Below, in pieces: positions 13,230-20,183 of a DNA stretch of 64,000 bases. Origin of the DNA: Paenibacillus sophorae. Lineage in GTDB: Bacteria > Bacillota > Bacilli > Paenibacillales > Paenibacillaceae. The stretch lies in assembly GCF_018966525.1 (NCBI RefSeq), contig NZ_CP076607.1, positions 682,001-746,000 on the forward strand. The letters are read 5' to 3'. A program made the translations under genes and the position numbers. Positions within the stretch are counted from its first letter, which is position 1; the number at the start of each line of letters is the position of its first letter. The notes beneath the pieces were generated by a model. It saw nothing but the letters and a program-made list of their open reading frames with translations, made no database searches and had not been told where the DNA came from.

Positions 13230-13871
13230 TTGGGCCGGAAAGGATTTTTTATTACACTTGAAGGCGGAGAAGGATCGGGAAAAACGACGATTATGGGCAG
13301 GCTGGCCGCTTATTTGCAGAACCGCTCCCTCCCTTATCTGATTACCCGCGAACCGGGTGGCATTGAGATTGCCGAAAAGATCCGCTCCATAATTCTGGAC
13401 CCTGCTCATACGGCGATGGACGCGCGCACTGAAGCGCTGCTCTATGCAGCATCTAGAAGCCAGCATTTGGCCGAAAGAGTAGAGCCGGCACTGAAGGAAG
13501 GACTTATCGTACTGTGCGACCGCTTTGTGGACAGCAGCCTTGTATATCAGGGCTATGCCAGAGGGCTGGGTATGGAAGAAGTACGGGCGATTAATCAGTT
13601 TGCTACCGGCGGTCGAATGCCGGATCTCACCTTCTATCTGGATATCGAGCCGGAGGTAGGCCTAGCGAGAATTTCCGCAAACGGAGAGCGGGAAATCAAC
13701 CGGCTCGATATGGAGAGCTTAGCTTTTCACCAGAAAGTAAGAGATGGGTATCAGATGATCGCAAAAGCGGACCCTGAACGAATTGTGACTTTGGATGCCA
13801 ATCGGCCGCTGCATGTTGTAGAGCGTGAGCTTGTAAGTAAACTTGAAGATAAGCTGTTAAAGGACTTATAG
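13230..13871 (+). CDS. tmk: Thymidylate kinase
   Basis: Tmk phosphorylates dTMP to dTDP for DNA synthesis. The 213-residue protein has the P-loop GGEGSGKT at residues 12-19, the DRF motif in CDRFVDSSLVYQG, and the ITREPGG substrate-binding stretch. It begins with TTG; the ribosome binding site is within GAAAGGCGGAGAAG. It heads a run of short genes (darA, yaaR, holB, ricT) in the same order as in B. subtilis. Confidence 0.96.
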   Translation: MGRKGFFITLEGGEGSGKTTIMGRLAAYLQNRSLPYLITREPGGIEIAEKIRSIILDPAHTAMDARTEALLYAASRSQHLAERVEPALKEGLIVLCDRFVDSSLVYQGYARGLGMEEVRAINQFATGGRMPDLTFYLDIEPEVGLARISANGEREINRLDMESLAFHQKVRDGYQMIAKADPERIVTLDANRPLHVVERELVSKLEDKLLKDL

Positions 13872-13944
13872 GATCTTTGTCTAATATAATGTATTAAACC
13901 AGCCGTTTTGCCGATTAACAATAACGCAAAGAGGAGATGGAAAG

Positions 13945-14274
13945 ATGAAACTGATTGTTGCAATTATCCAAGACAAGGACAGCAACCGTCTGTCCAGCGA
14001 ACTGGTCAAGGCCAATTTCCGTGCAACCAAGCTGGCAAGTACGGGCGGATTTTTGCGGGCGGGAAATACCACCTTTATGATCGGGGTGGAAGACAGTCAG
14101 GTTGAAGCTGTACTCGGCGTTATCCGCAATAGCTGCAAGGTTCGTGAACAACTGGTTACGCCCGTAACCCCGATGAGCGGAACTACGGATTCCTATCTTC
14201 CGCTTCCTGTCGAGGTTCAAGTGGGTGGAGCGACCGTGTTCGTGCTGCCTGTCGACCGGTTCGAACACTATTAA
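13945..14274 (+). CDS. darA: Cyclic-di-AMP receptor DarA (PII-like, YaaQ)
   Basis: DarA (also PstA, YaaQ) is a trimeric PII-like protein that binds cyclic-di-AMP; its downstream target is not settled. The 109-residue product matches the family over its full length, from MKLIVAIIQDKDSNRL, through the T/B-loop region containing LASTGGFLRAGNTTF, to the C-terminal FVLPVDRFEHY. The start has AGAGGAG. Its presence fits with the c-di-AMP riboswitch at about 22.5 kb in this window. Confidence 0.93.
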   Translation: MKLIVAIIQDKDSNRLSSELVKANFRATKLASTGGFLRAGNTTFMIGVEDSQVEAVLGVIRNSCKVREQLVTPVTPMSGTTDSYLPLPVEVQVGGATVFVLPVDRFEHY

Positions 14275-14283
14275 AGAACAGAA

Positions 14284-14321
14284 GAAATGGCCAGACCGTC
14301 CCTTAAGACGGCGGCCGTTTC
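14284..14321. repeat. Long inverted repeat after darA
   Basis: GAAATGGCC and CCGTC pair with GACGG and GGCCGTTTC around a CCTTAA loop. The stem is strong but lacks a clear T run; it may be a partial terminator or a processing site. Confidence 0.55.
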
Positions 14322-14378
14322 CTGTAAGATTTTATGTCCATAGATTAGGAATTGCAATGAAAGGCGGTAGGCGAACCA

Positions 14379-14822
14379 TTGAAGATTAATCCGAACTTCA
14401 GGCCATTGAAGAACGAACTGCCTTTGAACGAAAATATGAATAAGCCGGTTCAGCAAAAAACGTTCTCCGATGTGTTTCAGCAGCATGGCGAACAGGCGAC
14501 CCGGGATGAAATAACCCGCCGGATTCAGGAGATTCAAGCTCAGGGTGAGCGCCTCTCTAAATCCATGACGATACGCGAGCTGGCGATTTACCGGGTAATG
14601 GTCAAAAAATTCCTGGAAGAAACGGCGCGCCGGGGCGTAACGCTCAAAGAAACAAAGGGCTGGGACCGGAGAGGACGGGGCAAAAGATACAAGCTGCTGG
14701 AGGAAATCGATGCCGCTTTACTGACCCTTGCGGACGAACTGCTGGAGAGCGAGCAGGGGCGGATAAATCTGCTGAGCAAGGTTGGAGAAATCCGCGGGAT
14801 GCTGATCAACCTTTCTTTTTGA
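14379..14822 (+). CDS. yaaR: YaaR family protein (DUF327)
   Basis: This 147-residue protein aligns in character and position with YaaR of B. subtilis, a DUF327 protein of unknown function that is always found between yaaQ and holB in this group. It is mostly alpha-helical and highly charged, with no membrane segment; the N-terminal 40 residues are polar and probably disordered. The TTG start at 14379 follows AAAGGCGGTAG. Only 18 bases separate it from holB, so they are very likely co-transcribed. Function is unknown. Confidence 0.85.
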   Translation: MKINPNFRPLKNELPLNENMNKPVQQKTFSDVFQQHGEQATRDEITRRIQEIQAQGERLSKSMTIRELAIYRVMVKKFLEETARRGVTLKETKGWDRRGRGKRYKLLEEIDAALLTLADELLESEQGRINLLSKVGEIRGMLINLSF

Positions 14823-14840
14823 TGGCTATAGGAGGATATT

Positions 14841-15815
14841 ATGCCTTTTGGTGATATATTGGGACAGACAACCGCCAAGCGTATTTTGCAAAATTCGCTG
14901 CGTAAAGGTACGCTCGGTCATGCTTATTTGTTCAGCGGTCCAGCGGGCAGCGGTCAGATGAAGACGGCAGTTACATTGGCCCAAGCGATTTTTTGTACGG
15001 CACTCGAGGATGACGCCTGCGGCGAGTGTCTGGAATGCCGCAAAGTGGAGCATGGCAACCATCCGGATCTCAAGATACTGTCGCCGGAAGGCAACAGCAT
15101 CAAAATCGATCAGATCCGCGACCTGCAGCGGGTCTTTTCCTATCGGGCGGAGGGCGGCCACCCCAAGGTATACATTATAGACGAAGCGGGAAAAATGACC
15201 GTCCAGGCAGCCAACAGTCTGCTTAAATTTTTGGAAGAGCCTCCAGTGCCTGCCGTAGCTATTCTTATTGCCGATAACAACCAATCGTTGCTGCCGACCA
15301 TTCAGTCGCGGACACAGCGCATCCCGTTTGCTCCACTGTCCCCGGAGATGATGATGCAGGTATTGTCAAATGAGGGGGTCTCTGCTCCCCTTGCACGCTG
15401 CGCGGCATCTTTGACATCAGGATTGGAAGGATGCAGAGAGCTTTTGGAACAGAATTGGTTTGCAGAAATAAGAAATCTAGTGTTACAATTAGCGAAGGAG
15501 TCTTTGGGCAAGAACGGCTCTGCGGTGGCGACCGCAGGTCAGAAGCTGTTCAAGACCGGGCTTGGTGAGCACTTGGATACCTGTTTCAGTATGTTCCATC
15601 TATGGTTTAAAGACATGCTCTACTTCCTGTACCGAAAACACGAAAGCATCGTTTTTATAGATCAATTGGACCTTATTTCCAATTACGCCAGAATGCGTAC
15701 TTCTTCTCAGTGGGTAGCCTATATGGATTATGCCGCTGAGAGCAAGAAGAAGCTGCGGTTCAATGTCAATGCCCAGTTATGTCTGGAGCAGTTTTTGATA
15801 CGTCTGGAAAGCTGA
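14841..15815 (+). CDS. holB: DNA polymerase III subunit delta-prime
   Basis: HolB is the delta-prime subunit of the clamp loader that places the beta clamp on DNA. The 324-residue product has an AAA+ fold with a degenerate P-loop (GPAGSGQMKTA), as expected since delta-prime does not hydrolyse ATP. It has a four-cysteine zinc module (C52, C60, C63, C66) and the NSLLKFLEEPP segment. The start has ATAGGAGGATATT. Position between yaaR and ricT is conserved. Confidence 0.95.
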   Translation: MPFGDILGQTTAKRILQNSLRKGTLGHAYLFSGPAGSGQMKTAVTLAQAIFCTALEDDACGECLECRKVEHGNHPDLKILSPEGNSIKIDQIRDLQRVFSYRAEGGHPKVYIIDEAGKMTVQAANSLLKFLEEPPVPAVAILIADNNQSLLPTIQSRTQRIPFAPLSPEMMMQVLSNEGVSAPLARCAASLTSGLEGCRELLEQNWFAEIRNLVLQLAKESLGKNGSAVATAGQKLFKTGLGEHLDTCFSMFHLWFKDMLYFLYRKHESIVFIDQLDLISNYARMRTSSQWVAYMDYAAESKKKLRFNVNAQLCLEQFLIRLES

Positions 15816-15882
15816 GGGATACCGTCTGTTTATGCTTTCTGCGAAGTAGCCTTCAAGAAAGCAAGTTTAGCCTGATATTGCT

Positions 15883-15920
15883 CAAAATATAAGGATAAGC
15901 TGTACGCTTATCTACGAAAG
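15883..15920 (+). repeat. Degenerate copy of the dispersed two-stem repeat
   Basis: AAATATAAGGATAAGC, GCTTATC and then CTACGAAAGC match the first stem and linker of the repeat seen at 27.5, 34.1 and 55.1 kb, but the second stem is missing or decayed. Confidence 0.5.
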
Positions 15921-16048
15921 CATTTGCTTTGCTAAAGTTGGTGCAGTTGTTTCTTCTTGCGCTAACGGTTAAGGAAGAACAAGCATGGAACATCATGGAG
16001 CGGACTTGCTGGGGGTTCCTTCACCGGCAGACAAGGAGGTTAATTTTG

Positions 16049-16849
16049 TTGTACAGCGTAGTCGGTGTCCGCTTCAAAAAGGCGGGTAAAATATATTATT
16101 TCGATCCTTTAGACTTTCCGATTGAATGTGAGCAGTGTGTGATCGTCGAGACTGCGCGAGGGGTTGAATATGGCAGGGTCGTTGTAGGCAGAAAAGAGGT
16201 TCAGGAAGCTGATGTCGTGCTGCCGCTTAAGAAAGTCATGCGTATCGCCGGAGATGTTGACGCGCGCGTGGTAGAGGAGAACAAGCAGGCGGCCAAAGAC
16301 GCTTTTACAACCTGTTTAAATAAAATCCGCGATCATGGCCTCAAAATGAAGCTGGTGGATGTGGAATTTACGTTTGACCGCAACAAGATCATTTTCTACT
16401 TCACTGCGGAAGGCCGGGTTGATTTTCGGGAGTTGGTTAAGGATTTGGCCAGTATCTTCCGTACTCGCATCGAGCTTCGCCAAATCGGTGTCCGCGACGA
16501 AGCCAAGATGCTTGGCGGCCTTGGACCATGTGGAAGGGTGCTCTGCTGCTCTTCATGGCTGGGGGATTTCGAGCCGGTGTCGATCAAGATGGCTAAGGAT
16601 CAGAACCTATCGCTTAATCCGACCAAAATATCCGGACTTTGTGGAAGATTGATGTGCTGTCTGAAATTTGAGCATGATAATTACGAAAGCGTTAAAGAAG
16701 AAATGCCTGCGGTAGGCAAGCTGGTAATCACTTCGCTGGGTGAAGGCAAGGTGGTCGGTTTCAATGCGGGTACCCGCTCGGTGCATGTCCAGTTGTTTGA
16801 AATGGGCAAAGTAAAAGAACTTCCAATGGATGATGTTGTCGTCAAGTAG
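16049..16849 (+). CDS. ricT: RicT (YaaT), PSP1-domain stage 0 sporulation protein
   Basis: RicT forms the RicA-RicF-RicT complex, which carries two [4Fe-4S] clusters, stimulates Spo0A phosphorylation, competence and biofilm formation, and partners RNase Y in mRNA processing. The PSP1 domain is intact, with the cysteine-rich signatures GPCGRVLCC (first Cys at residue 161) and GLCGRLMCC. I chose the TTG at 16049, giving 266 residues: AAGGAGG ends nine bases upstream and the peptide then begins YSVVGVRFKKAGKIYY as in B. subtilis. A longer reading frame to 15929 exists but lacks a ribosome binding site and extends beyond the family. Confidence 0.94.
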   Translation: MYSVVGVRFKKAGKIYYFDPLDFPIECEQCVIVETARGVEYGRVVVGRKEVQEADVVLPLKKVMRIAGDVDARVVEENKQAAKDAFTTCLNKIRDHGLKMKLVDVEFTFDRNKIIFYFTAEGRVDFRELVKDLASIFRTRIELRQIGVRDEAKMLGGLGPCGRVLCCSSWLGDFEPVSIKMAKDQNLSLNPTKISGLCGRLMCCLKFEHDNYESVKEEMPAVGKLVITSLGEGKVVGFNAGTRSVHVQLFEMGKVKELPMDDVVVK

Positions 16850-16878
16850 ACCATTAAGGTTACTTTCGGGGTGGAAAC

Positions 16879-17247
16879 TTGGAAAAGAAAAATATATTCG
16901 CACACATTCAGGAGATAGAAGCGCAAATGGAAACGATGCGCCTTAATCTTGGAGATTGGAAGCAGACAGTTAAAGAATTGATGGAAGCGAACCAGCGTCT
17001 GACGCTGGAAAATGAGCAGCTGCGCAAGATTTTGAAGAGAAAAGCTCCGCCAGGTCCTTCTTCGGAGAAACAGAATCCCGGGAAGCTTCCCGTCCCGAAC
17101 GAAGGCGGTCAGGATGAGGTTGTCGGCGAGGGCTATGATAATCTGGCTCGGCTGTATCATGAGGGATTTCATATCTGCAATGTGAATTTTGGACATCTGC
17201 GTACGGAAGGTGACTGTCTGTTCTGCCTGTCTTTCCTTAATAAATGA
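16879..17247 (+). CDS. yabA: Replication initiation control protein YabA
   Basis: YabA negatively regulates DNA replication initiation by binding both DnaA and the DnaN clamp. The 122-residue protein has the N-terminal coiled coil (residues 1-55, KNIFAHIQEIEAQMETMRLN onward), a Pro-rich linker, and the C-terminal zinc-binding domain with the pattern H-x-x-x-x-H-x-C ... C-x-x-C in the last 30 residues. It uses a TTG start behind GGGGTGG. A terminator follows, so yabA may end the tmk-to-yabA transcript. Confidence 0.94.
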   Translation: MEKKNIFAHIQEIEAQMETMRLNLGDWKQTVKELMEANQRLTLENEQLRKILKRKAPPGPSSEKQNPGKLPVPNEGGQDEVVGEGYDNLARLYHEGFHICNVNFGHLRTEGDCLFCLSFLNK

Positions 17248-17256
17248 GAATATTCA

Positions 17257-17287
17257 GCCGTAGGAGGACGCCACCTACGGTTTTTTT
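17257..17287 (+). terminator. Terminator or attenuator between yabA and yabB
   Basis: CCGTAGG and CCTACGG form a 7-bp stem followed by seven T residues. With only 25 bases left before yabB, some read-through is likely needed to express yabB and rsmI unless they have another promoter. Confidence 0.75.
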
Positions 17288-17311
17288 GAATTTTGGAATA
17301 GGGGACTAATC

Positions 17312-18079
17312 ATGAGCAACCGTTTGAATGAGGTTCCGCTGCTTCCTTCGGAGCGCGTGGACGATCTGCTTACGCATAATCTGCATATTATTCAGAGTGA
17401 TGAGGTATTCAGCTTCTCCATGGATGCCGTTTTGCTGGCCCGATTCGCCTCCGTACCTCCGCGCGGCCGGGTGCTGGATTTATGCACAGGCAACGGGGTG
17501 ATTCCGCTGCTGCTGACGACACGTACGGCTGCAGTCATCGAAGGGATCGAAATCCAGCCCCGTCTGGCCGATATGGCCCGTCGAAGCGTGGTGATGAATG
17601 CGCTTCAGGAAAAGATCACCATTTATGAAGGAGATTTGCGGACGCTGCATCTTGCGGCAGGATATGGGGTATACGATGTTATTACAGTAAATCCGCCGTA
17701 TATGCCGCTGAACGGAAGCGACCTCAAGCTGAACACTCATCAGGCAATGGCTCGCCATGAAATCGGCTGTACACTGGAGGAGGTTATTCAGGCATGCGTC
17801 CGGCTTGTCCGCACCGGCGGGAAGGTCAGCATGGTTCACAGGCCGCAGCGGCTGGCCGATATCATCAGCTTGATGCGCCAGTACAGGCTGGAGCCGAAGT
17901 CGATCCGCTTTGTGCATCCGCGTGCGCATCTGGAGGCAAACATGGTCTTGATCGAGGCTGCGCGGGACGGTAAACCGGAAGTGCGGATACAGCCGCCGCT
18001 GATCGTATACAATGAAGATAATGAATATTGTCCGGAGATTATGGACATCTATTACGGTTCAAAAGAGGTAAAGCCATGA
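17312..18079 (+). CDS. yabB: tRNA1(Val) (adenine(37)-N6)-methyltransferase-type enzyme YabB
   Basis: A Rossmann-fold SAM-dependent methyltransferase (255 residues) of the TrmN6/YfiC family, which methylates N6 of adenine 37 in tRNA-Val in E. coli. The SAM-binding motif VLDLCTGNGVIPLLL and the N6-adenine signature NPPY (N127) are both present. The start follows AATAGGGG. It overlaps rsmI by four bases (ATGA), so the two are translationally coupled. The exact tRNA target in this organism is inferred from the family. Confidence 0.9.
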   Translation: MSNRLNEVPLLPSERVDDLLTHNLHIIQSDEVFSFSMDAVLLARFASVPPRGRVLDLCTGNGVIPLLLTTRTAAVIEGIEIQPRLADMARRSVVMNALQEKITIYEGDLRTLHLAAGYGVYDVITVNPPYMPLNGSDLKLNTHQAMARHEIGCTLEEVIQACVRLVRTGGKVSMVHRPQRLADIISLMRQYRLEPKSIRFVHPRAHLEANMVLIEAARDGKPEVRIQPPLIVYNEDNEYCPEIMDIYYGSKEVKP

Positions 18080-18975
18080 CGATTCAATGCCAAAGCAGCT
18101 TTCAAAATAAGGAAGCGGACATTCAGCAGAAGACTGGTACCTTATTTCTGGTGGCGACACCAATCGGCAACCTGGAGGATATGACGTTCCGGGCTGTCCG
18201 GACGTTGAAGGAATGCGATATTATCGCAGCTGAGGATACTCGGCAGACGCGCAAGCTGCTCAGCCATTTCGACATTTCTCCCGGCCAGCTGTTCAGTTAC
18301 CATGAGCATAATAAGGCAGCGAGTGGACCGGAATTAATCCGCTATATAATAGAAGGTAAAAATCTAGCGCTGGTCAGCGACGCCGGTTTACCTGCCATTT
18401 CCGACCCCGGCGCCGATCTGGTGGCGCTCGCGGTGGACGAGGGAATCCCGGTTGTGCCCGTACCCGGAGCGAACGCTGCATTGTCCGCACTCATCGCTTC
18501 CGGCTTACCGACCACCACGTTTACTTTCGTCGGTTTCTTGCCTCGTGAGCGCAAGGATATCCGCGCTGTGCTTACCCCGCTGCGCGCTGCCCAGGGCACG
18601 CTGCTCTTCTATGAATCGCCGCACCGGGTAGTGAAAACGTTGGCCCATTTGCAGGAGGCTTTCGGCAACCGGCGAATTGTTATGGCCCGCGAGCTGACGA
18701 AACGTTACGAAGAATTCCTGCGCGGAACCATCCTGGAATGCGCAGAATGGCTGGCGGAACATCCGCCGCTGGGCGAATATGTTATCGTTGTCGAGGGAGA
18801 GAGTAAAGAAGAGGCGCAGGAAGCCGATTCCGCTTGGTGGCGACCGCTCAGTATTGAGGAGCATGTCGCCCACTACGAAGCTGCCGGCTCCACCCGCAAG
18901 GACGCTATGAAAAAAGCCGCGTCCGATCGCGGCGTCGCCAAGCGTGATATTTATAACGCGCTGCTGGAGGAATAG
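18076..18975 (+). CDS. rsmI: 16S rRNA (cytidine-1402-2'-O)-methyltransferase
   Basis: RsmI methylates the 2'-hydroxyl of C1402 in the decoding centre of 16S rRNA. The tetrapyrrole-methylase fold is recognisable from LFLVATPIGNLEDMTFRA, AAEDTRQTRKLL and LVSDAGLPAISDPG. The ATG at 18076, with AGAGG upstream and overlapping the yabB stop, is preferred over an earlier in-frame ATG at 18028; this gives 299 residues. The GIY-YIG gene yazA, which sits between yabB and rsmI in B. subtilis, is absent. A tandem repeat array begins within 15 bases of the stop codon. Confidence 0.95.
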   Translation: MTIQCQSSFQNKEADIQQKTGTLFLVATPIGNLEDMTFRAVRTLKECDIIAAEDTRQTRKLLSHFDISPGQLFSYHEHNKAASGPELIRYIIEGKNLALVSDAGLPAISDPGADLVALAVDEGIPVVPVPGANAALSALIASGLPTTTFTFVGFLPRERKDIRAVLTPLRAAQGTLLFYESPHRVVKTLAHLQEAFGNRRIVMARELTKRYEEFLRGTILECAEWLAEHPPLGEYVIVVEGESKEEAQEADSAWWRPLSIEEHVAHYEAAGSTRKDAMKKAASDRGVAKRDIYNALLEE

Positions 18976-18984
18976 TCGCACCAA

Positions 18985-19320
18985 GCACGGAAGAAAGCGA
19001 ATCCCGAAGGGAGAGCGAGGAAGCACGCCGGAGTAGCAGTCTGCGCCAGTCGCATTAAGCGCCGAAGTGAAGCGGATCCCGAAGGGAGAGCGAGGAAGCA
19101 CGCCGGAGCAGCAGTCTACGCCAGTCGCATTAAGCGCCGAAGTGAAGCGAATCCCGAAGGGAGAGCGCGGAAGCACGTCGGAGTAGCAGTCGAGCAAGTC
19201 GCACTAAGCGCCGAAGTGAAGCGAATCCCAAAGGGAGAGCGCGGAAGCACGCTGAAGCAGCAGTCCGCACTCGAGCGCCGAAGTAAAGCGATTCCCGAAG
19301 GGAGAGCGGGGTCTCCGCCT
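18985..19320. repeat. Tandem array of about five 67-75 bp repeats
   Basis: The unit starts GCGCCGAAGTGAAGCGAATC and contains CCCGAAGGGAGAGCG and a GCAGTC...CAGTCGCA segment. Full units start at 19059, 19134, 19208 and 19275, preceded by a diverged unit from about 18985; spacings are 75, 74 and 67 bases. The repeated CCCGAAGGG-type cores are short palindromes. Because most units are a multiple of three, a fake repetitive reading frame stays open on the minus strand. No protein function is suggested. Confidence 0.9.
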
Positions 19321-19524
19321 TTCTTCAGTTGGAGCGCCGTCAGTCACGCATGAAAGGCCCCGAGGCCGGTTCCGCAAGGAACCCGGCCGAGAAGGGCCGC
19401 TCCACCGCCCCAAGCCGCTAGATCCCGCCAACTGCTGCACCTATCCAACAATTGCGGGTGTCCAGAGGGCGCGGCCCTTGGGGTCCTCCCCTTTGGGGAG
19501 GATTTAGGAGGGGCCCCCCCACAT
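19321..19524. other. GC-rich intergenic block with palindromes
   Basis: Between the repeat array and the abrB terminator there is no credible gene. GGCCGGTTCC/GGAACCCGGCC forms a hairpin at about 19361-19388, and TCCTCCCCTTTGGGGAGGA (19486-19504) is a near-perfect palindrome followed by GGAGGGGCCCCCCC. This composition is unlike that of the surrounding genes. Confidence 0.6.
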
Positions 19525-19556
19525 AAAAAAAGGTGCCCCCCGTATTCACGGGAGGC
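19525..19556 (-). terminator. Terminator of abrB
   Basis: Read on the minus strand, GCCTCCCGT pairs with ACGGGGGGC (one G-U pair) around GAAT and is followed by a T run (plus-strand A residues 19525-19531). Confidence 0.8.
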
Positions 19557-19618
19557 CAAGGAGATATAAAAAAGGTTAGAATTAACAATTTGATTAGTCC
19601 TATTATAACTGATTTATT

Positions 19619-19873
19619 TTAATTTGTCACAGGGGCAGGGATAGCTGAAATACATTCATGGCAAACAATTTTCCCTTTGAAGTATGTGACGTTCTCAGCA
19701 TTGCCGCAGAAAATGCAGGCAGGCTCGTATTTTTTCAGCATGATCCGTTCACCGTCGACATAAATCTCGAGAGCATCTTTCTCTCCAATACCCAGCGTAC
19801 GGCGCAGCTCGATCGGAATAACAACCCGTCCCAGTTCGTCTACTTTTCTTACAATGCCCGTTGATTTCATCAT
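19619..19873 (-). CDS. abrB: Transition-state regulator AbrB
   Basis: AbrB represses sporulation, biofilm and antibiotic genes during growth. The N-terminal swapped-hairpin DNA-binding domain (MKSTGIVRKVDELGRVVIPI and onward) is almost identical to that of B. subtilis. The C-terminal part differs: it is a CxxC-x14-CxxC zinc-ribbon-like module (C53, C56, C71, C74) instead of the B. subtilis multimerisation domain. I chose the start at 19873 (84 residues) because GAGAGGAGC is ten bases upstream; an extension to 19912 adds residues not found in the family. Its promoter carries a Spo0A box just downstream of the predicted transcription start. Confidence 0.93.
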   Translation of the reverse strand: MMKSTGIVRKVDELGRVVIPIELRRTLGIGEKDALEIYVDGERIMLKKYEPACIFCGNAENVTYFKGKIVCHECISAIPAPVTN

Positions 19874-19914
19874 AACAATCGTTGCTCCTCTCAAATAATC
19901 AAAAAATGTCACGA

Positions 19915-19921
19915 TTCGACA
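19915..19921 (-). promoter_or_regulatory. Spo0A box downstream of the abrB transcription start
   Basis: A perfect TGTCGAA on the minus strand lies about 17-23 bases after the predicted abrB start site, the same relative position as in B. subtilis, where Spo0A-P bound there represses abrB. Confidence 0.75.
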
Positions 19922-19944
19922 ATCTTCTCTGTTTTATGATACAT

Positions 19945-19973
19945 ATAATACCAACCATTCCCAAAACAGTCAA
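19945..19973 (-). promoter_or_regulatory. Sigma-A promoter of abrB
   Basis: On the minus strand TTGACT (19973-19968), 17 bp, TATTAT (19950-19945). Transcription would start near 19938. Confidence 0.8.
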
Positions 19974-20072
19974 CCTCTTTTTAGCGGGTGAATTATTTTT
20001 AAGCGATGACTGGCTTTCTGGAATGGCTGTACTTCAATCTGTTGGATAACTATTCATAATATATAATAAGAT

Positions 20073-20110
20073 TGTCGAATTGGAAACCAGAAAATCTACT
20101 TTTTTCGACA
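20073..20110. promoter_or_regulatory. Two further Spo0A boxes upstream of the HD hydrolase gene
   Basis: TGTCGAA at 20073-20079 and TTCGACA (the same box inverted) at 20104-20110 face each other 24 bases apart in the abrB-HD hydrolase intergenic region. Both match the seven-base consensus exactly. Confidence 0.6.
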
Positions 20111-20183
20111 AAATATGACGATAAAACTTTTTTTCATAAAGAATATCAGAAAATTCGATGTTAAGGATAAAGGAGCTGATTAC

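Noticed and set aside
18505..19197. Minus-strand frame encoding a 25-residue repeat
   Set aside because: The repeats come from the 75-bp DNA array being divisible by three; the rest overlaps rsmI. No start signal or protein family supports it.
18985..19320. CRISPR array
   Set aside because: The whole 75-bp unit is repeated without unique spacers, and no cas gene is nearby.
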